DNA of 64,000 nucleotides. Origin: Labrys monachus. GTDB taxonomy: Bacteria > Pseudomonadota > Alphaproteobacteria > Rhizobiales > Labraceae. The stretch lies in contig NZ_JAUSVK010000001.1 of the NCBI RefSeq assembly GCF_030814655.1, forward strand, positions 353,043 through 417,042, read 5' to 3'. The position numbers were made by a program, and so were the translations under genes. Below the pieces are notes generated by a model. It saw only the letters and a program-made list of their open reading frames with translations. It did no database searches and was not told the origin of the DNA. The stretch's first letter is position 1. The number at the start of each line of letters is the position of its first letter. Of the stretch, positions 1-9,253 are shown piece by piece.

Positions 1-1
1 C

Positions 2-868
2 GAGGCCGCGCGCGCCTTCCTGCGCGAGGGCGTCGACCTCGTGCTGTTCGCCGGCGGCGACGGCACGGCGCGCGACGTTCATGCCGCCGTCGGACGCCAG
101 GCCGCCATGCTCGGCATTCCAGCCGGGGTGAAGATGTATTCGGGCGTGTTCGCCCTGTCGCCGGTCCATGCCGGGCTATTGGCTGCCGCCTTTCGCCCCG
201 GCGCTCCCCTGGCGGAGCGCGAGATCCTCGATATCGATGAGGAGAGCCTGCGCCGGGGCCGGCCGGCCACCCGCCTGCACGGCTATGGGCTCGTGCCGCG
301 CGATCGGGCGGTCCAGGCGGCGAAGGCCTCGGCCGGGACCGACGAAGAGGGCGACCTCGCCGCCCTCTGCCGCGCTGCCGCCCGGCAGCTCGAGCCCGGC
401 CTGCTCCATATCGTCGGCCCCGGCTCGACCATGCAGCGCCTCCTCGCCGAGGCCGGCCAGGAGGGTACGCTGCTCGGGGTCGACCTCATGGCCGATGGCG
501 AACTCGTCGGCCGCGATGTCGGCGAAGCGCGGATCCTCACTGCCATGGCCGGGCGGCCGGCGCGCATCCATGTCGGGGTGATCGGCGGCACGGGCTGCCT
601 TTTCGGGCGCGGCAACCAGCAGATCAGCGCGGATGTGCTGCGCCTGGTTCCGCGCGAACGCATCTCGATCCTCGCCCCGCCGGCCAAGTTGGCCCTGCTC
701 GGCCCGGACGGCTTCTTCGTCGATACCGGCGATGCGCAGGTCGACGCGATGCTCGCCGGTTACGTGAAGGTCGACACCGCGCCCGGGCGCAGGATGGTGA
801 TGAAGGTCGCCGGCGCGTCGGGCCTGCGCCGGCCCTCGGCCTCTGCGGGTGCGGAGAAGCCGGCCTGA
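2..868 (+). CDS. ATP-NAD kinase-like protein (COG3199), 5' end outside the window
   Basis: The reading frame is open from base 2, so the N-terminus is missing. The visible part carries the kinase glycine motif GGDGTARD near its start and then GIPAGVKMYS, both typical of the COG3199 branch of NAD kinases (AcoX-like), which phosphorylate NAD or a related substrate. The C-terminal half has a GPGSTMQ segment and an IGGTGCLFGRGNQQ stretch, as in the family. The next gene, a Rieske/FAD reductase, starts 46 bases downstream on the same strand, so the two may be co-transcribed. The family is clear; the substrate is not. Confidence 0.8.
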   Translation, partial: EAARAFLREGVDLVLFAGGDGTARDVHAAVGRQAAMLGIPAGVKMYSGVFALSPVHAGLLAAAFRPGAPLAEREILDIDEESLRRGRPATRLHGYGLVPRDRAVQAAKASAGTDEEGDLAALCRAAARQLEPGLLHIVGPGSTMQRLLAEAGQEGTLLGVDLMADGELVGRDVGEARILTAMAGRPARIHVGVIGGTGCLFGRGNQQISADVLRLVPRERISILAPPAKLALLGPDGFFVDTGDAQVDAMLAGYVKVDTAPGRRMVMKVAGASGLRRPSASAGAEKPA

Positions 869-914
869 ACTTCCGCCGCCTTCGGGCGTTTCGCCACGGC
901 GGAGGAGAACGGCC

Positions 915-2462
915 GTGCAAGACGAACCCGATACCGATCTTCCGGACCTGACCCGGGGCGTGCCGTCGGCCCGCCTGGCGGAGGGCGGCCTGCTGACGGG
1001 GCGCGTCGGCGAGGAGAAGGTCATCGTCTGGCGCCGGGGCCGCGATGTCGCGGCCTATGCCGCGGCCTGCCCGCATCTCGGCGGACCGCTGGACGAAGGC
1101 CTGCTCGAAGACGGCGTCGTCGCCTGTCCCTGGCATCATGCCTGCTTCGACCTGAGGACCGGCGCCGCGGTGGCGGCGCCCGCCTTCGACGCCCTCAGGC
1201 GCTATCCGGTCGCCGAGAGCCGGGGCGTGATCGTGGTGACCGCGCCAACCGGAGCCTCGAACGAGCCGGCCGCGCCGGCCTTGCCCTCCGCTTCACGTCC
1301 CGATGGGCCGATGGCGATCATCGGCGGCGGCGCCGCCGGCTTCGCGGCCGCGGATGCACTGCGCCGGAACGGCTGGCGCGGCCGCATCGCGATGTTCTCC
1401 TCGGACGCCGACGAGCCCTATGACCGGACCCTGCTGACCAAGGATTATCTCGACGGCAGTTTCGGCGACGACCGGCTGCCCATCGCCCGTCACGGCGTCG
1501 AGGCCCTCGGCATCGCCTTCGAGCCCAACGTGCGGGTCGAGTCGATCGACGTGCCCGGCCGGCTGGTGCGGCTCGAAGACGGCCGAAGCGAGGCCTATGC
1601 GAGGCTCCTGCTGGCGACGGGCGCCGAGCCGCGCAGGCCGGGCCTGCCCGGCGAGGGATTGCCGCATGTGCATCTGCTTCGCTCGCTCGCCGATTGCCGG
1701 CGCATCCTCGCGGATGCGAGAACCGCCCGCCATGTCGTGGTGCTGGGCGGCAGCTTCATCGGCATGGAGGCGGCGGCCTCGCTCCGGAGCCGCGGCCTCG
1801 CCATCGATCTCGTCGCGCCCGATTCGCATCCGATGGAGAAGATCTTCGGGCGCGCCCTGTCGGATCTCGTCGTCGACACCTATCGGCGCAACGGCGTCAC
1901 GCTGCATCTCGGTCGCAAGGCTACGGCGATCGCGGGCGACGCCATCACCCTGGACGACGGCACCACCCTGCCTGCCGATCTCGTCGTGATCGGCATCGGC
2001 GTCGAACCCCGGATTGAACTGGCCGAGAGCGCCGGCCTGGCGGTCGACGAGGGCGTCCTCGTCGATGCGCATCTGCGCACGAGCGCGCCCGGCATCTATG
2101 CCGCCGGCGACATCTGCCGCTGGCCGGATCCACACAGCGGCGAGGCCATCCGCGTGGAGCACTGGGTGGTGGCGGAGCGCCAGGGGCAGGCTGCGGCGGC
2201 CAACATGCTGGGGGCGGACCGGCCCTTCGCCATGGTGCCGTTCTTCTGGACCAAGCATTTCGATCTCGCCATCCGCTATGTCGGCCACGCCGAGCGCTGG
2301 GACGAACTGGTGGTCGAAGGCGATTTGTCGAAGCGGCACGCCCTCATCCGCTATCGCCGGGAGGGCCGGGATCTCGCCGTGGCGACCGTGGGCCGGGATC
2401 TCGATTCGCTGCGGGAGGAGCGGAAGATGGCGCTTGCGCACGCCCCTTCGCCGTGGACCTGA
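915..2462 (+). CDS. Rieske [2Fe-2S] / FAD-NAD(P) pyridine nucleotide-disulfide oxidoreductase
   Basis: A 515-residue single-chain electron-transfer reductase. An N-terminal Rieske domain has the ligand pairs C52-x-H54 and C71-x-x-H74 (CPHLGG and CPWHH). It is followed by an FAD domain (GGGAAG, about residues 137-142), an NAD(P)-binding domain (VVVLGGSFIGMEA, about 272-285) and the second FAD motif GIYAAGD. This matches AIFM3-like/ferredoxin reductase proteins. I chose the GTG at 915 because GGAGGAG lies seven bases upstream. The in-frame ATG at 849 would overlap the previous gene and add an Arg/Pro-rich tail. The redox partner is unknown. Confidence 0.88.
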   Translation: MQDEPDTDLPDLTRGVPSARLAEGGLLTGRVGEEKVIVWRRGRDVAAYAAACPHLGGPLDEGLLEDGVVACPWHHACFDLRTGAAVAAPAFDALRRYPVAESRGVIVVTAPTGASNEPAAPALPSASRPDGPMAIIGGGAAGFAAADALRRNGWRGRIAMFSSDADEPYDRTLLTKDYLDGSFGDDRLPIARHGVEALGIAFEPNVRVESIDVPGRLVRLEDGRSEAYARLLLATGAEPRRPGLPGEGLPHVHLLRSLADCRRILADARTARHVVVLGGSFIGMEAAASLRSRGLAIDLVAPDSHPMEKIFGRALSDLVVDTYRRNGVTLHLGRKATAIAGDAITLDDGTTLPADLVVIGIGVEPRIELAESAGLAVDEGVLVDAHLRTSAPGIYAAGDICRWPDPHSGEAIRVEHWVVAERQGQAAAANMLGADRPFAMVPFFWTKHFDLAIRYVGHAERWDELVVEGDLSKRHALIRYRREGRDLAVATVGRDLDSLREERKMALAHAPSPWT

Positions 2463-2747
2463 GCCAGCAAAATGCAGGGCGATGCGCGGACGCCCTTGAT
2501 CCGCCGGTGCCGGCAGAGGCCGCGGACCGTGTCATATTTGTCACAGGGCGGCGCAAACATGACGCATGCGTGACGCCAATGCGTCTTTTCCTTGTCTAAT
2601 ACTCTATAGAATAAATAGACATACTACATCGTGATTCCGCCACGAGGACAGGCTGCCGCAGCGGCCTCATCGGCGGGCAGGCGCGTGCGATGCGAGCGGC
2701 CGGTTTGCGGGCTCGCTATCGCGTGACCGGTGCAATTGGGGGCATTC
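2463..2747 (+). promoter_or_regulatory. Porin upstream region with AT-rich promoter and palindrome
   Basis: This 285-base gap is far more AT-rich than its surroundings around 2590-2635 (TAATACTCTATAGAATAAA), which suits a strong promoter for the porin. A perfect ten-base palindrome, ACGCATGCGT, lies at 2562-2571, next to the repeated element TGACGC. An imperfect palindrome, TACTCTATAGAATA, covers the likely -10 area. No regulator can be named. Confidence 0.45.
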
Positions 2748-3953
2748 GTGACGATCAGATCCATTCTCCTGGGCCTTGCCGCGGGCTCGGCTTTTCTCGG
2801 CGCGGCGTCGGCTGCCGATCTGCCGGCCGCCAAGGCCGAGGCGGTGGAATATGTGAAAATATGCTCGGCCTTCGGCCCGGGCTTCTTCTACATTCCCGGC
2901 ACCGACACCTGCCTGCAGATCTCGGGCCAGATCCGCGCCGACTATTTCTACACCGAGCCGTCGACCCGGAAGAGCAACGTCACGACGTTCCGCTCGCAGG
3001 CGCGGATCCGCTTCGATGCCCGGACCCAGACCGATTACGGCATCCTGCGCTCCTTCCTGGAGATCGAGGCCGACAACAACGCCCTGGGCACGACCCAGAA
3101 TGGGGTGACCGGCACGAATTTCCTCAATATCCGCCGCGCCTATATCCAGTTCGGCGGCCTGACGGCCGGCTATGCCTGGTCGCCTTATTCCTTCTATGAG
3201 CAGTACTATCAGGCCGTATTCTTCGCGCCCTATTTCGGCGAGCATGACCGGCGTCAATTGCTGAGCTACACGGCCCAGTTCGGCAAGTTCTGGGGCGCCC
3301 TGTCGGTCGAAGATCCCGTCGCCAACCGCTCGACGAGCACCTTCGGCACCGCGACCGTCAACGCCGTCAGCGACACGCTGGTTTACGGCGGCTCTTCGGT
3401 TCCCGATGTCGTCGGCGTCATCGGTTACGACGACAACAAGAACTGGGGCCGCGTCCAGATCATGGCCGCCTCGCATGAGAGCAACCCGTCGACCGTCGGC
3501 TATGACAGCAAATATGGCTATGCGGTCGGCATCGGCGGCAATTTGAACTTCCCGATCCTGTCCGGCGCCTATGTCGCGGTGGAAGCGAGCTATGCCGACG
3601 GCGCCATGAAGTATCTCAACGCCGGCAGCGCCGACGCCTATGGCAATCCGATCGCGCCGCATGACCTCGCCCTCTCCAAGGGCTGGTCGGTCCAGGGCGA
3701 AGCGGGCCTGAACATCACCCCGGCCCTGCAGGCGGTGCTCTTCGGCGGCTACCTGAACTATGATGCGCCGTCGATCGCCACCAAGATCAGCGACAATTTC
3801 AACTATTACGTCATCGGCGGCCAGGTGAACTACACCATGGTCAAGGGCTTCATCGTCGGCGCCGAAGCCTGGTACCAGAACAAGGATCCGGAAGGCACGA
3901 GCCCGAATGCCCACGCGGTCGGCGCCGGCCTCCGCCTCCGCCGCACCTTCTGA
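2748..3953 (+). CDS. Outer-membrane porin (Rhizobiales porin family)
   Basis: About 401 residues: a signal peptide ending GAASA, then ADLPAAKAEAVEYVKICSAF and the segment CLQISGQIRADY, hallmarks of the trimeric beta-barrel porins of Rhizobiales. Alternating amphipathic strands run to a C-terminal RLRRTF, with the terminal Phe expected of an outer-membrane protein. It would form a general diffusion channel. I prefer the GTG at 2748, which has a G-run at 2738-2742; the GTG at 2730 would add six residues. It has its own promoter region and appears monocistronic. Confidence 0.93.
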   Translation: MTIRSILLGLAAGSAFLGAASAADLPAAKAEAVEYVKICSAFGPGFFYIPGTDTCLQISGQIRADYFYTEPSTRKSNVTTFRSQARIRFDARTQTDYGILRSFLEIEADNNALGTTQNGVTGTNFLNIRRAYIQFGGLTAGYAWSPYSFYEQYYQAVFFAPYFGEHDRRQLLSYTAQFGKFWGALSVEDPVANRSTSTFGTATVNAVSDTLVYGGSSVPDVVGVIGYDDNKNWGRVQIMAASHESNPSTVGYDSKYGYAVGIGGNLNFPILSGAYVAVEASYADGAMKYLNAGSADAYGNPIAPHDLALSKGWSVQGEAGLNITPALQAVLFGGYLNYDAPSIATKISDNFNYYVIGGQVNYTMVKGFIVGAEAWYQNKDPEGTSPNAHAVGAGLRLRRTF

Positions 3954-4080
3954 GCGGCAGAGGGCATCCGGAAATGGCCCGAATTCAGTCCGTATCCGTT
4001 CACATTTTGGGCATGTCCCGATCCACTGTGTGACGGTCGGGCAACACAAGGGAACAAATCGGCTCCCGCGGGGGGCTTCA

Positions 4081-4127
4081 TGCGGAAAAGATGCTTTTTG
4101 TCCTAAAGGGGCCACATCCTTTCCGCA
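4081..4127. other. Hairpin between porin and esterase genes
   Basis: Thirteen-base arms at 4081-4093 and 4115-4127 (TGCGGAAAAGATG and its near complement) pair with one mismatch around a 21-base loop. There is no T-run, so it is not a classical intrinsic terminator. It could protect the porin transcript end or act in the leader of the esterase gene. Confidence 0.5.
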
Positions 4128-4168
4128 GTAGTGGGGCCACCCATTCATCTTGAATCCGCGGACGCTCC

Positions 4169-5254
4169 ATGAACTGGCCGGTCTCCATGAACTTGTCGCT
4201 GCGGTGGCGCTTCCTTGGCGGTTTCCTGGCCATGGCCGCGTTCCTGGCCGGGACGGCCTGCGCGCCGGCGAGCACGCTCGAGGAGATGTCCGTCCCCAGC
4301 CAGGCGCTGGGACATGCCCTCACGGTGTCGGTCTACCGCCCGGCCGATCCGGCGCCGAAGGCCGGCTGGCCGGTGCTCTATCTCCTGCACGGGCTCGACG
4401 GCAGCAACCGCGACTGGTCGGACCTCGGCGGCATCCAGGGCACGCTCGACCGGCTGATCAAGGGCGGCCGCATCCACCCGATGGTGGTCGTCATGCCGGA
4501 TGCCGGCAACAGCTGGTATGTCGATTCGGCCGATGTGAAGGGACCGGGCAATTATGAGACCGCGATCCTGAACGATCTGCCCAAGGCGATCGAGAAGCGG
4601 TTCGCGCCCCATTGCGAGCGCCGCAGCCGGGCCATTGCCGGCATATCGATGGGCGGCTTCGGCGCCCTGCGCTTCGCCCTGAAGCGGCCGGACCGCTATG
4701 TCGCCGTCGCCAGCCTCTCCGGCGCGATCTGGCAGAACGTGCCCGTCGACCTCGCGGCCGGCGGGGCATCCTGGACCGGCGCCGCCAGCCCCTATTTCCA
4801 GCGGGTCGATCCCGAGACGGTCATCGGCGGCGTCGACCTGCCGCCGGACGGGGCGCATTTCGGCGGGGCCTTCGGCACCCCCTTCGACGCGAGGCGCTTC
4901 AATGCCGCCAACGTCTTCACCCTGCTGGCGCGGCAACTGAAGGCGGGCGCCGAATTGCCGGCCATCTACCTCACCGTCGGCGACAGTGACAGCCACAATC
5001 TGTGGCGCGGTTCCTTCGCGCTCTACGAGACGCTGATGGCAGACCGCCAGAAGGTGGAGTTCCGCGTCACCGACGGCGACCATGTCTGGTCGCTGTGGCG
5101 GCGCACCATCGAGGACGCGCTCGTCTTCGTCGATTCGAAATTCGGGACGCCCGCTCCCGCTCCCGCCATCGCGGCGCTTCCCGACAAGCCGCGGAAGGGC
5201 CCCGACGCGCCGGGCACCTCGAAGGTCGCCAGCGGCGAGGCCATCGTGAAATAG
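4169..5254 (+). CDS. Secreted esterase, esterase D / FrmB-like alpha/beta hydrolase
   Basis: A 361-residue protein with an N-terminal hydrophobic export segment (FLGGFLAMAAFLAGTACA) followed by an alpha/beta hydrolase of the putative esterase/antigen 85 type. Visible motifs are LLHGLDGSNRDW near residue 74, the nucleophile elbow GISMGG with Ser160, and a late DGDHVW segment giving the catalytic His. It probably hydrolyses small acyl esters in the periplasm. The start could be ATG 4169 or ATG 4187; neither has a strong ribosome site. The C-terminal tail of about 40 residues is Pro/Ala-rich and probably disordered. Confidence 0.85.
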   Translation: MNWPVSMNLSLRWRFLGGFLAMAAFLAGTACAPASTLEEMSVPSQALGHALTVSVYRPADPAPKAGWPVLYLLHGLDGSNRDWSDLGGIQGTLDRLIKGGRIHPMVVVMPDAGNSWYVDSADVKGPGNYETAILNDLPKAIEKRFAPHCERRSRAIAGISMGGFGALRFALKRPDRYVAVASLSGAIWQNVPVDLAAGGASWTGAASPYFQRVDPETVIGGVDLPPDGAHFGGAFGTPFDARRFNAANVFTLLARQLKAGAELPAIYLTVGDSDSHNLWRGSFALYETLMADRQKVEFRVTDGDHVWSLWRRTIEDALVFVDSKFGTPAPAPAIAALPDKPRKGPDAPGTSKVASGEAIVK

Positions 5255-5362
5255 GCTGCGGCCGGCACAATGCGGGCCAGGCGGGGGTGAGCCCTCCGCG
5301 ACCCGCCGGCCGGGTACAGGGCCCCGCATCCGCCGGGTCCGCTCATCGCATACTCCTCGCTT

Positions 5363-5480
5363 CGTCATTCTCGGCGAGCCGCGCAGCGGCGAGGGAAGCC
5401 ATGGGCCAGGAAATCCATGAGCCAGGACGCCACCCCTGCGTCACGGATCCCCTTCCTCGCTTCGCTCGCCGGGGATGACG
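5363..5480. repeat. Palindromic intergenic repeat (GTCATTC...GGATGACG type)
   Basis: The element begins CGTCATTCTCGGCGAG (5363-5378) and ends CTCGCCGGGGATGACG (5465-5480), the near reverse complement. Its interior includes GCCGCGCAGCGGC. A related element with GTCATCCC/GGGATGAC ends lies at 51325-51458. Such elements are common in Rhizobiales intergenic DNA; their role is unknown. Confidence 0.7.
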
Positions 5481-5557
5481 GGCACGATGCCTGTTGAAAA
5501 TTGTGCCGAATTCGCAGCCCCGGGACCTCGGCCCGTCAGGCGGCAAAAACGGCCCAA

Positions 5558-5571
5558 ACTGGTATGATGAG
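5558..5571. promoter_or_regulatory. Half-site resembling the apiose-locus operator
   Basis: ACTGGTATGATGAG is identical over 13-14 bases to the left part of the site before apnO (21043-21054 region) and matches the site before the GntR gene. The right half-site TCATC is not present at the expected distance, so this may be a weak or decayed operator. Confidence 0.4.
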
Positions 5572-5659
5572 ATAACTTGCATTCCGTCGATGACTGTGAC
5601 ATCCATACCCGAAATGATGGGTATGGATCGCCTGCCTGTCGAAAAAGGGAGGAAACAGC

Positions 5660-6691
5660 ATGAAATCTCGTTCCAGGCTTCTGGCCGCCGGCGTCGCCGC
5701 GCTGGCGCTTGCGGCCGCAGCGTCCGGACCGGCCTTCGCTTCGAAGGACAAGCCGGTGATTGCGCTCTCGAACGCCTATTATGGCAATACCTGGCGCCAC
5801 CAGATGGTGACGGCCTTCGAGACCGCCGCCAAGCAGGCGAAGGCGGACGGTACGATCGCCGACTACATCATCCTCAACGGCGACGGCAGCGTGGCCCAGC
5901 AGAACAGCCAGCTCGCCGAGCTCATCCTCAAGGGCGTCGACGCCATTGCCGTCGATGCGGCCTCCGAGACGGCGGTGAACGGCATCATCGCCAAGGCCTG
6001 CAAGGCCGGCATCAAGGTGGTCTCCTTCGATTCCGTCGCTTCCGCGCCCTGCAACTACCAGCTCAATTTCGACTTCAAGGGCTACAAGAAGGCCGAGGCC
6101 GAATGGGTGTTCGGCAAGCTCGGCGGCAAGGGCAACATCATCCAGGTCCGCGGCGTCAAGGGCTCGGCGCCGGACAACGACATGTTCAACGCGCAGACCG
6201 AGGTGCTGAAGAAGAATCCGGGCATCAAGGTCGTCGCCACCGTCTACGGCCAGGCCACCGCCTCGGTCGCCCAGGCGGCGATCGCCAATGTCCTGCCCAG
6301 CCTGCCGCATGTCGATGCGGTGATCGCGCAGGGCGGCAGCGACGATTTCGGCATCGCCCAGGCCTTCGACCAGTTCGGCGGCCCGTACAAGGACAAGCCG
6401 CCGATCATCGAAGGCGGCGGCAGCACCGACTTCATCAAATGGTGGGCCGGCAAGAGCGCCAGCGGCTACACCACCATCTCGATGAACACCACGCCGGGCA
6501 TCGGCGGGGCCGCCTTCTATCTCAGCCTCGCTTTGGTCAAGGGTGCCGAGCCGCCCAAGCTGATGATCATGCCGGTGGCGACGGTGACCCAGGACAATCT
6601 GAAGGATTATGCCGACCTGCCGTCCGGCATGATCGTCAGCCCGGCCTATAGCGCCGACTGGGTCGACAAGAACCTCCTGAACAAGAAGTAG
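5660..6691 (+). CDS. Sugar ABC transporter substrate-binding protein (RbsB-like)
   Basis: A 343-residue periplasmic binding protein of family 1. It has a signal peptide (MKSRSRLLAAGVAALALA...AFA) and a ribose/galactose-type core starting KPVIALSNAYYGNTWRHQM. The DGSVAQQNSQLAELILKGVDAIAVD segment is typical of the periplasmic binding fold. AGGGAGGA at the right distance fixes the start. The fused ATPase-permease follows 72 bases later, so this is the first gene of a three-gene importer operon. The substrate is a small carbohydrate. The upstream half-operator hints at control with the apiose locus. Confidence 0.9.
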   Translation: MKSRSRLLAAGVAALALAAAASGPAFASKDKPVIALSNAYYGNTWRHQMVTAFETAAKQAKADGTIADYIILNGDGSVAQQNSQLAELILKGVDAIAVDAASETAVNGIIAKACKAGIKVVSFDSVASAPCNYQLNFDFKGYKKAEAEWVFGKLGGKGNIIQVRGVKGSAPDNDMFNAQTEVLKKNPGIKVVATVYGQATASVAQAAIANVLPSLPHVDAVIAQGGSDDFGIAQAFDQFGGPYKDKPPIIEGGGSTDFIKWWAGKSASGYTTISMNTTPGIGGAAFYLSLALVKGAEPPKLMIMPVATVTQDNLKDYADLPSGMIVSPAYSADWVDKNLLNKK

Positions 6692-6763
6692 GACCTCCAG
6701 CCTGCCGGCCGCTGCCCCGGCTCGCGCCGGGCGGCGGCCGTCGAACTCGCTGCCGATCGGATC

Positions 6764-9253
6764 ATGATGACCGCCTCCCCGCTCCCCGCCGCCGATCCGA
6801 AGCCCTCCTTCGCGCCGAGGGCCGGCGAGGGCGTGATCGCGCTCGGCGGCATCACCAAGGCCTTCGGCCCGACTGTCGCCAATGCCGATGTCTCGCTGCA
6901 TATCGCGCGGGGCGACGTGCTCGGGCTCGTCGGCGGCAACGGCGCCGGCAAGAGCACGCTGATGCGCATCCTGTGCGGCGTGTTCCGTCCGGACAGCGGC
7001 ACGCTGAACGTGGACGGGCGGCCGGTGCCGTTCGACGGCTTCGACGCAAGGGCGGCGCAGGATGCCGGCATCCGCATCGTCCACCAGGAGCTGTCGCTGT
7101 GCTCCAACCTCACCGTCGCCGAGAATTTCTTCCTCGAGGCGCCGGAGGCGGCGCGCTACCGGCCGGGCTGGCGCGAGGTCTATCGCCGCCGCGCGCGGGC
7201 GGCGCTCGACGCCGTGTTCCCGGACAACGGCATCAATGTGCATCGGCGTGTCGAGGCCCTGCCGATCGGCGAGCGTCAGATGGTCGAGATCGCCCGGGCG
7301 GTGGCCACGCCCGGCGTCCGCCTCGTCATCCTCGACGAGCCGACATCCTCCCTCGGCCTCGAACGCAGCCGGCAGTTGCGGGCCTATGTCCATGAGAAGG
7401 CGGCGGCGGGCCTGTCCTTCATCTTCATCAGCCACAAGCTCTTCGAGATCATCGACGTCGCCAGCGTGGTGGCGGTGCTGCGCAACGGCCGGATGGTGTG
7501 GCATGGCGAGGCGAGCGGCGTCGCCGTGCACGACCTCGTCACCCTGATGGGCGGCGTCGCGGCGGAGGCCGAAAGCGCCGGCGCGCGGGCCGGGGCGGAC
7601 GGCGAAGTCATGGTACGCGTGAAGGGTGAGGTCGCCGCGCTGCTCGGCCACGAGGTCGAGCTGCGGCGCGGCCAGATCGTCGGCCTCGCCGGGCTCGAAG
7701 GCAGCGGGCAGAAGGAATTGCTCCACCGCCTGTTCGCCCCCGGCCGCGGCGATGCCGCCACCCTCGAATGCCGGGGCAAGGCCTCCTTCGTCTCGGGCGA
7801 CCGGCAGAAGGAGGGGGTGTTCCCGCTGTGGACGGTGCTCGCCAATATCGGCCTCGGCCGCATCGTCGGGCGGGCGCCGCTCGCATGGATCTCGGATGCG
7901 GCCGAGCGCGCAGCGATGCAGCCGGTGACCGACCGGCTGCAGCTCGACGCGGGACGGCTGCGCTCCGGCATCCTCGATCTCAGCGGCGGCAACCAGCAGA
8001 AGGCGCTGGTGGCGCGGGCCCTGGTCACCGACGCGCCGATCGTGCTGCTCGACGACCCGACGCGCGGCGTCGACGTCGCCGCCAAGCAGGATTTCTATGC
8101 GCTCGCCCGCGCGATGGCCGACAATGGCCGCCTCGTCGTCTGGTATTCGACCGAGGACCTCGAATTCCTGCAATGCGACCGCGTGCTCGTCTTCGCGCAG
8201 GGGCGGATCGTCAGCGAGCTGGAACGCGGGGCCATCAGCGAGAAGGCGATCGTCGACGCCTCTTTCACCGCCCTGGAGGCGGGCACGCCCGGCGGCAGGC
8301 CGAGGGCCGGCAGCCGCGATGCCGGCGCGTCCTGGGCCGGACGGCTGGTCGAGCTGGCGCCCTTCGCCACGCTCGCGCTCGTCTTCGCGGCGATGATCCT
8401 CGCCAATCCCGCCACCGCCAGCGTCTTCGGCCTCGATCTCCTCTTGTCTCCCGCGGTGCCGCTCGTGCTCGTCGCCCTCGGCCAGATGTTCATCGTCGGC
8501 GGCAGCGAGATCGATCTCGGCATCGGCGCCTTCGCCGGCCTGGTCAACGTGATCAGCGCCACCGTGCTGTTCGACGATCCCGCCTATGGCGTACTGGCGC
8601 TCGCCGGCGCGGCGCTCGCCTATCCCGTGCTCGGCCTGCTCATCCAGATGCGGCGCATCCCCGCGATCGTGGTGACGCTCGGTGCCTCCTTCATCTGGAT
8701 GGGCGTCGCCTACACGATGCAGCCGACACCCGGCGGCGCCAGCCCGGACTGGCTCTCGGCGCTTGTCGGCTGGTCCATCCCCGGCGTGCCGACCTCGCTG
8801 GTGATCCTCCTCGTCGCGGGGCTCTGCGCGCTGGTGGTCGACAGGACGCCGTTGGGCGTCGCTTTGCGCGCCTTCGGCAACAATCCGCTGGCGATGGCGC
8901 GCTGCGGCTGGCCGGCGGCCCGCTACGGCGCGCTGCGCTATTTCATCGCCGGCCTGTTCGCCATCGCCGCCGGCCTGTCGCTCACGGCGATCAACACGGC
9001 GAGCGACTATAATTCCGGCGGCACCTACACGCTGCTGAGCGTGGCGGCGGTGGTGATCGGCGGCTGCAGCCTGATCGGCGGGTCGATCTCGTCGATGGGG
9101 GTGATCGCCGGCTCGGTGACCCTGGCGCTGATCGGCGCGCTGCTCGGCATGATGAACGTGCCGTCCGATTTCACGGCGGCGGTGCAGGGCGTGCTGCTCC
9201 TGGCGATCCTCGCCTTGCGCGCCGCGGTCGCCGGCGGGAGGGACGAGGAATGA
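6764..9253 (+). CDS. Fused sugar ABC transporter: two ATPase domains plus permease
   Basis: At 829 residues this joins an RbsA-type tandem ATPase to an RbsC-type permease in one chain. ATPase domain 1 has Walker A GGNGAGKST (about 57-65), a signature-like LPIGERQMVEIARA and Walker B LVILDEPTS. Domain 2 has a degenerate Walker A (GLEGSGQKE), the signature LSGGNQQKALVARAL and LLDDPTRGVD. From about residue 525 there are eight or so hydrophobic helices with a GSEIDLGIGAFAGL segment typical of BPD_transp_2. Usually these are separate proteins. The stop overlaps the next ATG (ATGA), so a second, unfused permease is translationally coupled. Start ATG 6764 or 6767. Confidence 0.9.
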   Translation: MMTASPLPAADPKPSFAPRAGEGVIALGGITKAFGPTVANADVSLHIARGDVLGLVGGNGAGKSTLMRILCGVFRPDSGTLNVDGRPVPFDGFDARAAQDAGIRIVHQELSLCSNLTVAENFFLEAPEAARYRPGWREVYRRRARAALDAVFPDNGINVHRRVEALPIGERQMVEIARAVATPGVRLVILDEPTSSLGLERSRQLRAYVHEKAAAGLSFIFISHKLFEIIDVASVVAVLRNGRMVWHGEASGVAVHDLVTLMGGVAAEAESAGARAGADGEVMVRVKGEVAALLGHEVELRRGQIVGLAGLEGSGQKELLHRLFAPGRGDAATLECRGKASFVSGDRQKEGVFPLWTVLANIGLGRIVGRAPLAWISDAAERAAMQPVTDRLQLDAGRLRSGILDLSGGNQQKALVARALVTDAPIVLLDDPTRGVDVAAKQDFYALARAMADNGRLVVWYSTEDLEFLQCDRVLVFAQGRIVSELERGAISEKAIVDASFTALEAGTPGGRPRAGSRDAGASWAGRLVELAPFATLALVFAAMILANPATASVFGLDLLLSPAVPLVLVALGQMFIVGGSEIDLGIGAFAGLVNVISATVLFDDPAYGVLALAGAALAYPVLGLLIQMRRIPAIVVTLGASFIWMGVAYTMQPTPGGASPDWLSALVGWSIPGVPTSLVILLVAGLCALVVDRTPLGVALRAFGNNPLAMARCGWPAARYGALRYFIAGLFAIAAGLSLTAINTASDYNSGGTYTLLSVAAVVIGGCSLIGGSISSMGVIAGSVTLALIGALLGMMNVPSDFTAAVQGVLLLAILALRAAVAGGRDEE

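Larger units (their letters stand above)
5255..5659. other. 405-base gap: repeat, then promoter of ABC operon
   Basis: No credible gene. The first part holds a palindromic repeat (5363-5480). The second part, from about 5555, is the promoter/leader of the binding-protein gene and carries GGTATGATGAG, shared with two other sites in the window, plus AGGGAGGA just before the start codon at 5660. Confidence 0.6.

Noticed and set aside
176..1024. Long minus-strand open frames under the kinase-like and Rieske genes
   Set aside because: They mirror codon structure of the plus-strand genes, are Arg/Gly/His-rich, have no domains and overlap well-supported coding sequence.
4081..4127. Riboswitch before the esterase gene
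   Set aside because: It is a single hairpin without the multi-helix layout or conserved loops of a known riboswitch.
5441..8173. A 910-codon minus-strand open frame under the first ABC operon
   Set aside because: It is an antisense shadow of the binding-protein and fused ABC genes; composition is low-complexity and nothing matches a family.
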